Shown here in pieces: positions 58,685 to 64,000 of a stretch of 64,000 bases of DNA (position 1 is the stretch's first letter; every line of letters begins with the position of its first letter). The notes under the pieces were generated by a model. That model did no database searches, had not been told where the DNA came from, and saw only the letters and a program-made list of their open reading frames with translations. Source of the DNA: a virus; the IMG/VR virus record IMGVR_UViG_3300044796_000657, positions 186,001 through 250,000 of that record, one strand, 5' to 3'. The position numbers were made by a program, and so were the translations under genes.

Positions 58685-58998
58685 AATTTTCCCATACAAA
58701 CCCGACAACGCCAACAGGGGTGACTCCACGCTATTGTTTTCTCTGCTGATCTTTTTTGTCGCCACGCCGTTTCATCGGTCAAAATGTCAATAAAAGGTAT
58801 ATCATCAAGGCGTTTTTCAGCTTTGCGATACTTACAGCATTTTTTAGGATTGGTCAACTTAGAATTAACAAAGTAGATGATTTCTGCGTTACGGGTACGA
58901 AGTATCTTATCAGCATCCGCTTCTACCAGTTGGATTTGCGAAGGCTCACAATCCATTGATTCAGGAATGTCTCGTCGCAAGCTTCCGGTAGTTTCCAC
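58681..58998 (-). CDS. Unknown Cys-rich small protein, GTG start
   Basis: 105 aa from GTG at 58998, eight bases after GAGGAG; ATG at 58956 lacks a Shine-Dalgarno. It overlaps the nucleotidyltransferase gene by 76 bases in another frame. KKCCKYRKAEKRL and HPCWRCRVCMGKL could bind zinc. Function unknown. Coupled to purN. Confidence 0.45.
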   Translation of the reverse strand: METTGSLRRDIPESMDCEPSQIQLVEADADKILRTRNAEIIYFVNSKLTNPKKCCKYRKAEKRLDDIPFIDILTDETAWRQKRSAEKTIAWSHPCWRCRVCMGKL

Positions 58999-59672
58999 GG
59001 CTTTAACTCCTCGATAGCAGCGACTCGTTCGTCGACCATTGCTTCGATAGCAGGGAAATCGTACTCATAACGGCGAATTGCCATTAAGAAAGCACGCTCT
59101 TCATTATCTTTCCAAATAACCGGATCACCACCTTGAGCAATCCTCGATGCATCGCCCAACAACCTAAAGATGTGATAAGCAAAGTTTTCAGAACTCTTTT
59201 TAGCCTCGTAGGATCGTCGCAAATGTGACATTTGACCGTCAGCGAATCCTAAGTAATGCTTAACAACTTGTTGCGTGAGAAATTGAGATTTGATTGAGCG
59301 AAGCTCTTCCCATTCAGATGACCACTCAGCATTCTTCTCGGTAAAAAGCATTTCAATGATGGTCGGATTGCCCTTAACTAGAAGTTTGCTGAACTTCAAA
59401 ACTTCATAAAAAGCATGATCAGGGTATTTGCCTTTATCTCGCTTTTTGTCGTCATGACAGACAGAATCCAATTCCGCCGTGTCGTAATTTAATGCCACAA
59501 CATCACGGGTAGGGACAATGTACACGCCCGCATAATCCCGGTCACTTAACAGGTGATGGGTATTGTGGCAGCGACTCCCGGCGAGTTTGCCGAAAATGAC
59601 ACGACCCGGCATAGGGCGGCTTTTCAAAAACTGCCTGTAGCCGGGTTCTTCGTCAGTGAGTAAGTTTTTCAT
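58923..59672 (-). CDS. Nucleotidyltransferase of the DNA polymerase beta superfamily
   Basis: 249 aa from ATG at 59672; the upstream part of the open frame has no start with a Shine-Dalgarno. GSRCHNTHHLLSDRDYAGVYI contains the G-S...D-x-D catalytic triad pattern of predicted nucleotidyltransferases in the COG3541 type. The rest is helical. Related proteins modify tRNA, antitoxins or small molecules. Preceded one base away by the 69-aa gene stop. Confidence 0.75.
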   Translation of the reverse strand: MKNLLTDEEPGYRQFLKSRPMPGRVIFGKLAGSRCHNTHHLLSDRDYAGVYIVPTRDVVALNYDTAELDSVCHDDKKRDKGKYPDHAFYEVLKFSKLLVKGNPTIIEMLFTEKNAEWSSEWEELRSIKSQFLTQQVVKHYLGFADGQMSHLRRSYEAKKSSENFAYHIFRLLGDASRIAQGGDPVIWKDNEERAFLMAIRRYEYDFPAIEAMVDERVAAIEELKPWKLPEACDETFLNQWIVSLRKSNW

Positions 59673-59673
59673 C

Positions 59674-59883
59674 TTAGCCCTGCAGTCCAATGACACGACC
59701 TTCATCGTTTCGCACGACAACCTTGCCGGGCGGATTGTGCTTGGCATCATCATCCGCTGCCTGCACGAGCGTACGACAATGAGCAAGGTTGGACAAAGCC
59801 AATGTCCGCTCTGGTGAGTTGGGGAGAGATCCAATCTCTCCCCGAAGGTTAACAAACAAAGCGGCCATTTTCGTGTTTTTCAT
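59674..59883 (-). CDS. Unknown small protein, 69 aa
   Basis: Start follows AAAGGTGACCA. Helical N-terminal half (MAALFVNLRGEIG, TLALSNLAHCRTLVQAADDD) and short C-terminal strand part (GKVVVRNDEGRVIGL). Immediately upstream of the nucleotidyltransferase gene. Function unknown. Confidence 0.5.
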   Translation of the reverse strand: MKNTKMAALFVNLRGEIGSLPNSPERTLALSNLAHCRTLVQAADDDAKHNPPGKVVVRNDEGRVIGLQG

Positions 59884-59896
59884 TGGTCACCTTTGG

Positions 59897-60436
59897 TTAG
59901 AATGCGGCAACAAACTTTTCACGCTCATCACAAGTCTTGATGGCGTTCTTCAAGTCGATAAACTCTTCACACCAACAACCGTATCGTGCTACATTATCCT
60001 GATATGCCGGAATATCCAAGGGTACTTTTTTCCAACGTGGATTTCCATCGTCATCATACTTGATTTCTTCAGTAAATATAATGCGGCCCCATTTGTCCTT
60101 TGCCGGTTTACCCTCTTTCGTCATTTCAGGCACATACTCAACTTGGCAACAATTCAGAAGCAAATCAATGTACGCTTCTTTTTGAAGGGCGGTTTCCAAA
60201 ATGTCGTTGAAGGCAATATCGCACAACGTTAATTCAAAGTCATAGCTATCGGCCATCCAAATCTGGAATCCGGGGCCGAACTTGGAAACCTTACCCCAAT
60301 TGAATCTGCCTTTGTTGAATGGCTTGCCGTCGTCAAAAGCTACGGCAATGGAAGCACTGTGAAGTCTTGGGAGATGATGTTTGCTTTTAACGTCGTTAAC
60401 TAGATCAAAAATTTCTGGCGGAGCGGGTTTTTTCAT
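59897..60436 (-). CDS. Phage metallopeptidase-like protein lacking HExxH
   Basis: 179 aa. The layout (HLPRLHSASIAVAFDDGKP, DSYDFELTLCDIAFNDILE, then QVEYVPE) resembles the putative phage metallopeptidase domain, but the zinc motif expected after the DFEL segment reads as EAYIDLLLNCCQVEY, without HExxH. The enzyme would be inactive or the resemblance may be superficial. Acidic C-terminal part. Start after GAAGG. Confidence 0.45.
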   Translation of the reverse strand: MKKPAPPEIFDLVNDVKSKHHLPRLHSASIAVAFDDGKPFNKGRFNWGKVSKFGPGFQIWMADSYDFELTLCDIAFNDILETALQKEAYIDLLLNCCQVEYVPEMTKEGKPAKDKWGRIIFTEEIKYDDDGNPRWKKVPLDIPAYQDNVARYGCWCEEFIDLKNAIKTCDEREKFVAAF

Positions 60437-61040
60437 AATTCAAACCTTCTTTATCAAGATCAACAATCCAACCTGCCACGAACTCGGTCGTCACAATACT
60501 TGGAAATGATGTAGGAGTAATAGTACCAGATGTAATATTACAACCCTTCAACTCTTTTTTCAAATGCAAAGATAGGTTATTCAAAGCACACTTACTGACA
60601 CCATAAGCAATCTGCTTATCATATTGCTTAAAAGCACTAGTACTACTGACATTCAAAACTTGTCGATGCTTAATAAGGTTCTTTTCAGGTCTTCGTTTCC
60701 AAAACTTCAAATACAATTCTCTGGTCAACGCATAAGGCCCAACCACATTAACATTGAGAACTTCCAACATTTCTTCCGGCGTCAATTCCTCAATACTCTT
60801 AAGAGCATAAGTGGCTGCGTTGTTAATTAAATAATCTACCTTGCCGTGAACATCCAAAGCTTCTTCGATAATGTCTTCATAATCTCTAGCTACATCACCA
60901 TGAATGATTATATCACATCCGGCTGGTTTAGGGCCAGAACGTGCCACACCAATAATCGCATAATCCTTATGATGATTTTGACAAAAGCTCTTGCCTAAAG
61001 TTCCCGTCACGCCAGTAATCAGTGCCACTCTCTTAGCCAT
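60405..61040 (-). CDS. Short-chain dehydrogenase/reductase
   Basis: 211 aa from ATG at 61040 (MAKRVALITG); the earlier ATG adds six residues. ALITGVTGTLGKSF gives the GxxxGxG NAD(P) loop, LINNAATY the NNAG element, and YGVSKCALNN the catalytic Tyr-x3-Lys with Ser in the NVSSTS segment. A full SDR core, slightly short. Substrate unknown; might reduce a sugar or lipid next to the 2OG oxygenase. Overlaps both neighbours. Confidence 0.85.
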   Translation of the reverse strand: MAKRVALITGVTGTLGKSFCQNHHKDYAIIGVARSGPKPAGCDIIIHGDVARDYEDIIEEALDVHGKVDYLINNAATYALKSIEELTPEEMLEVLNVNVVGPYALTRELYLKFWKRRPEKNLIKHRQVLNVSSTSAFKQYDKQIAYGVSKCALNNLSLHLKKELKGCNITSGTITPTSFPSIVTTEFVAGWIVDLDKEGLNYEKTRSARNF

Positions 61041-61779
61041 TTTTTGGTTCCTGCCCATATTTTTTAGTTGCCCATTTTTCAGGTGAATGGAACCACATAA
61101 CGAGACTGTTACGCTGCATCATACGATTGTTAATAAAACTGTGATATGAAATCGGACTGACTTCAAATGCTACCAGCCGGTTTGATACAGGCGGAATTCG
61201 CTTAACTGGTTCCGTACCTTCTTTGTGATCTGGATAAAAAGCCGTTTCACCACCAAAATCGTCATACCACTTCTGGTTCTGGAAGTAGTACAATACGGCA
61301 ATGCTTCTCACACAATGAACGGCACCTTTGGTTCGTCCACGGTAATTGATTTGCTGTCTATGTGCATTAGTACCATTATCCAACGGTTCTTTGGCAAAAC
61401 TGGCTATGTCGTAATCATTATGAATATACCCGCTCTCACTGTCTGTTCTATGATGGTGAAGCTCGGCAAGAACGTTTTTAGTTAAGTTGTGCTGGAAAAA
61501 CCCATTGATAAACTTTCGCCAATCAGGACTATAGACAATATCACCGTACACTGAATCTGCCTCTGGACAGATGTTGTAGCAATATGCGTCATAATGATCA
61601 AATTTCCAGAATTTACCCGACTGTGACTTCTGTACAAGACTACGTTCTAGGCGTTCATCCAAACCTTTACACATACTCCGATAAACGTCACGTTTAAAGA
61701 CATTATCGATGATGATATGACGAAAAGGTTTTTTGCGGATACGAATACTAATGTCTTCGCTGAGTTGATCTAATAGCAT
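61033..61779 (-). CDS. 2-oxoglutarate/Fe(II) oxygenase
   Basis: 248 aa. GYIHNDYD supplies His and Asp, and YHSFINN the second His of the facial triad, with GGETAFYP and RNSLVMWFH typical of prolyl 4-hydroxylase-like enzymes; an Arg late in the domain would bind 2OG. In phages such enzymes may hydroxylate proteins or nucleic acids. No Shine-Dalgarno; overlapped with SDR gene downstream by eight bases. Confidence 0.8.
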   Translation of the reverse strand: MLLDQLSEDISIRIRKKPFRHIIIDNVFKRDVYRSMCKGLDERLERSLVQKSQSGKFWKFDHYDAYCYNICPEADSVYGDIVYSPDWRKFINGFFQHNLTKNVLAELHHHRTDSESGYIHNDYDIASFAKEPLDNGTNAHRQQINYRGRTKGAVHCVRSIAVLYYFQNQKWYDDFGGETAFYPDHKEGTEPVKRIPPVSNRLVAFEVSPISYHSFINNRMMQRNSLVMWFHSPEKWATKKYGQEPKNG

Positions 61780-61782
61780 GAA

Positions 61783-62862
61783 TTAGGATAGCAACTTTGA
61801 AATCATTTTGTAGACAACATCAAAACTGATTCGCTTTCTACTGTATTCTTTAGTTGAATTTCGGAATGCGGTCAAAAAAATGGAATTATACTGTTCCCGG
61901 TACCACTCTAATTTTGTGTTAAATTTTTCTATAATCTCTAATTGTTGTTCAATAGTAGGTGGATTATCAAATTTAATTTGAGCATAATTCCTAGAAGTGG
62001 ATTTGCCAGCCAAACACGATATGCCATGTTCACGAATATTCATCAATTTGATTCGCCCGCTTTGAGTACCAGTATCTATTGCCCTAAGAAGTATGATATT
62101 CTTTTCAACATCAGGAGAACAATTCATTGTTACCTCTGAATCCAAGGCACCAACATATGCTTTCATAGGTTTATCGCCCACACAGTTTTCCAACGTGTAA
62201 CGACCAATGCCCTTCGGATGATCAATATTAACAAATTCATGAAACGCTTCGCCGAATATCCAACTGTAATTTGCCGATATTTGAAACGAGAAAACCCTAC
62301 CCGATGGCATAAATGTCACTGATACGGTTCTTGTGGGTGTGTATTCAGCTTTTTTGAATGAAAACGCACATACCGTATAATCAGTATCATCAAATACTCG
62401 CTCTTCAAATACCTTACAATCCAAAATGTCGTATTGTTCAAAAAAGATGCTTCTAATTTCGGCGGATGTTTCTGCTGAAAGAAAGTTAACGGGAACGATC
62501 AAAATGCCACCTTCACAACCCATCATGGATCTGATGGAACACTTGTAAAGATCGTCCAAATCATATTTGTCGTATATTGTTTTATCGGGATTTTTATTGC
62601 GTGCCAAATATGGTGGATTGGTTATTATCCACTTCCCTTGATAATCAATGGGATTTAATAAAGAGTCATTTGTTATCCAAGGAAGAGTCGGATCAACATC
62701 ATAACCGGTAACTGTTTGTGCGTTCCATGCCCAAGGCAAAAGATCGCCAGCACCAGCAAAAGGATCGACAACATCCTTCCCCATTAGAAAGTCTTCAAAT
62801 CCCTTCAAAATGTAGTCTTTACGAGTTGTATTAAATTGACCGAGCTGTTTTTTAATTTCCAT
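61783..62862 (-). CDS. DNA N6-adenine methyltransferase
   Basis: 359 aa. QLGQFNTT and VVDPFAGAGDLLPW (SAM motif) precede ITNPPYLARN, the NPPY catalytic motif. The C-terminal ~150 residues may recognise DNA. The layout is like Type I/IIG-type amino-methyltransferases but no restriction subunit is visible. It likely modifies phage DNA. First gene of the unit ending with the oxygenase. Confidence 0.85.
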   Translation of the reverse strand: MEIKKQLGQFNTTRKDYILKGFEDFLMGKDVVDPFAGAGDLLPWAWNAQTVTGYDVDPTLPWITNDSLLNPIDYQGKWIITNPPYLARNKNPDKTIYDKYDLDDLYKCSIRSMMGCEGGILIVPVNFLSAETSAEIRSIFFEQYDILDCKVFEERVFDDTDYTVCAFSFKKAEYTPTRTVSVTFMPSGRVFSFQISANYSWIFGEAFHEFVNIDHPKGIGRYTLENCVGDKPMKAYVGALDSEVTMNCSPDVEKNIILLRAIDTGTQSGRIKLMNIREHGISCLAGKSTSRNYAQIKFDNPPTIEQQLEIIEKFNTKLEWYREQYNSIFLTAFRNSTKEYSRKRISFDVVYKMISKLLS

Positions 62863-62876
62863 ACCATTAAAAAGTA

Positions 62877-62900
62877 ACAGGATCGCAAAAGCGATCCTGT
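62877..62900 (-). terminator. Intrinsic terminator after the tail-fibre-like gene
   Basis: Perfect 10-bp stem ACAGGATCGC / GCGATCCTGT with an AAAA loop, followed on the minus strand by TTACTTTTT. It ends the tail-fibre-like transcript before the methyltransferase gene. Confidence 0.85.
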
Positions 62901-62929
62901 TCGTGATTATTAATTATTTTATCCTGTCT

Positions 62930-64000
62930 TTATCCACCACCACTAGAAACATTCACCACTCCACCATTATTCCAGAGTTGACCGGGATTCACAGGATCAG
63001 AAGTTGGCAAGCCTGAAAACATAACAATGCCGGATGTTGCTGCCACAGAAGCCGCAACCAAATTACCACTGTTATCAACAGTTAGATTAGACATACCAAC
63101 AATAAATGTTGATACCGCAACCTGTGCCCCACTATTTAGACTGCCATCAGTACCAATATTAAGGGCGCCGGATGCAAAACTTGCACTGCCATCGGCGCCT
63201 ATCGTAGCTGCGCCACCACCTACACCCAAACTTCCAGTTGTCGTAATTCCCCAAGTGTCCGTAATACCGGTTGTGTTGATATTGGTGTTAACGTTAATTG
63301 AATAAGGATTTATTGCACCGCTGCTATCAATCGTACAACTTCCATTAGCAAATGAAGCTGTACCGTCTACATTAAGTTGAATATTACCACTACCGATACT
63401 CGTGCCCGCACCGGGAGCAATAGTAAAGGAACCCTCGTCTAACCAAACACTCCCATCACTGTTCAATTGGTGGTAGCCGGATGCAAAACTAGCACTACCA
63501 TCAGCGACTATCGTAGCGGCGCCAGAGCCAAATGAGGCCGAACCATCGGACCCTTGTAGGTGGATATTAAGGTCACCCGATGCATCAAATAGTTGTATAT
63601 CACCATCTTGAGTATAATCAGATCCACCTGATTTTAAGATCGGAGTATAAATAGAAGCAGCGAAATTAATGTCCCCAGATGCACTAATAGATAGTCCACC
63701 ATTAGCAAAACTAGCGGAACCGTCCGGCACCAGCACTACACCATCATCACCAACATTGATGTTCCCAGAGAACGTATTGTCAACATTCTTCAATGGTACG
63801 TTGGCTGATAAAACGCCATCGGGCAAACCGTGACTGCCTGTTAATTGGGCTGCTGGAACACTTGTAAGTCCCGATGCTGCTCCTTGGAATGTTCCAGCTT
63901 GTACAATACCTGTTACGTTCAAAGCTCCCGTTAATGCATTACTTGAAGCATTCTTCAGCGGAACATTTGAACTCAACCTAGCATCAGCTACTGTACCACT
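62930..64000 (-). CDS. Tail-fibre-like repeat protein (partial, 5' end outside window)
   Basis: The frame is open to the window edge. At least five copies of a DG-S/T-ASF-A/G-N/S-G element (for example VPDGSASFANGG and VADGSASFASGY) alternate with beta-rich Gly/Ser/Asn segments, and SSNVPLKN/SANVPLKN repeats lie near the edge. Typical of phage fibre, spike or pyocin-like beta-repeat proteins. The C-terminus ends in NVSSGGG. A tail-fibre role is inferred from repeats, not homology. Confidence 0.75.
   Translation of the reverse strand, partial: SGTVADARLSSNVPLKNASSNALTGALNVTGIVQAGTFQGAASGLTSVPAAQLTGSHGLPDGVLSANVPLKNVDNTFSGNINVGDDGVVLVPDGSASFANGGLSISASGDINFAASIYTPILKSGGSDYTQDGDIQLFDASGDLNIHLQGSDGSASFGSGAATIVADGSASFASGYHQLNSDGSVWLDEGSFTIAPGAGTSIGSGNIQLNVDGTASFANGSCTIDSSGAINPYSINVNTNINTTGITDTWGITTTGSLGVGGGAATIGADGSASFASGALNIGTDGSLNSGAQVAVSTFIVGMSNLTVDNSGNLVAASVAATSGIVMFSGLPTSDPVNPGQLWNNGGVVNVSSGGG

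Noticed and set aside
1-64000. CRISPR arrays, insertion sequences, integrase or attachment sites
   Set aside because: No direct repeats with spacers, transposase motifs, recombinase motifs or duplicated att-like sequences were seen.

Overview
This window looks like part of the genome of a very large (jumbo or huge) tailed phage. Genes are tightly packed, often with ATGA or TAATG overlaps, mostly on the minus strand, and AT-rich. They mix phage functions with enzymes usually found in cells. Phage-type functions include a small sigma-70-like factor, a PhoH ATPase, a family C DNA polymerase lacking its PHP domain, dUTPase, dCMP deaminase, an RNA ligase, several NPPF/NPPY DNA methyltransferases and a repeat-rich tail-fibre-like protein. 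No terminase, portal, capsid or tail-tube gene is visible, so the phage assignment is an inference from gene content. The host is not shown directly. One GC-rich secreted Cys-rich gene (4219-4545) resembles small proteins I associate with Planctomycetes, which is only a weak hint.

Layout. 1-600: end of a plus-strand gene, then two small membrane-protein genes. 697-4121: plus-strand cell-surface glycan cassette (two glycosyltransferases, a sulfotransferase, UDP-galactopyranose mutase). 4118-4593: a self-contained GC-rich cassette with its own promoter and terminator. 4598-13272: minus-strand block with two large probable structural proteins, a sigma factor, an amidoligase and an HExxH metallopeptidase. 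13366-16308: plus-strand PhoH block ending in a methyltransferase. 16301-29347: mostly minus-strand accessory and metabolic block (glycosyltransferases, dUTPase fused to a LAGLIDADG-like domain, DnaJ, GlpX fructose bisphosphatase, deaminase, ADP-ribosylglycohydrolase, a poly-aspartate protein, a dihydroorotate dehydrogenase-like enzyme). 29410-35655: surface-decoration block including LicD, a cytidylyltransferase and a PhnW-like aminotransferase, which suggests aminoethylphosphonate decoration. 35715-47948: translation factor IF-3, a ThDP decarboxylase, dCMP deaminase, RNA ligase, ribosomal protein bS21 and two GT-B-like enzymes. 47967-55122: papain-like protease, HAD phosphatase, DNA polymerase III alpha-like enzyme and an abundant small structural-type protein. 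55660-57667: a densely structured non-coding region with a tRNA-like fold directly downstream of a TROVE/Ro60 gene. 57660-64000: HNH endonuclease, PurN, a nucleotidyltransferase, SDR and 2OG-oxygenase enzymes, an N6 methyltransferase and a partial tail-fibre-like gene.

How the genes may work together. The IF-3 and bS21 genes both act on the 30S subunit at initiation and suggest that the phage retunes host translation. The Ro60 homologue, the adjacent tRNA-like RNA and an RNA ligase could form an RNA quality-control or repair module. The LicD, cytidylyltransferase, PhnW-like, methyltransferase, UDP-galactopyranose mutase, sulfotransferase and glycosyltransferase genes look like machinery for decorating virion or host glycans. 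Nucleotide and carbon enzymes (dCMP deaminase, dUTPase, PurN, dihydroorotate dehydrogenase-like, GlpX, ThDP decarboxylase) would feed replication. All functional statements come from reading protein motifs by eye. No database search was run.
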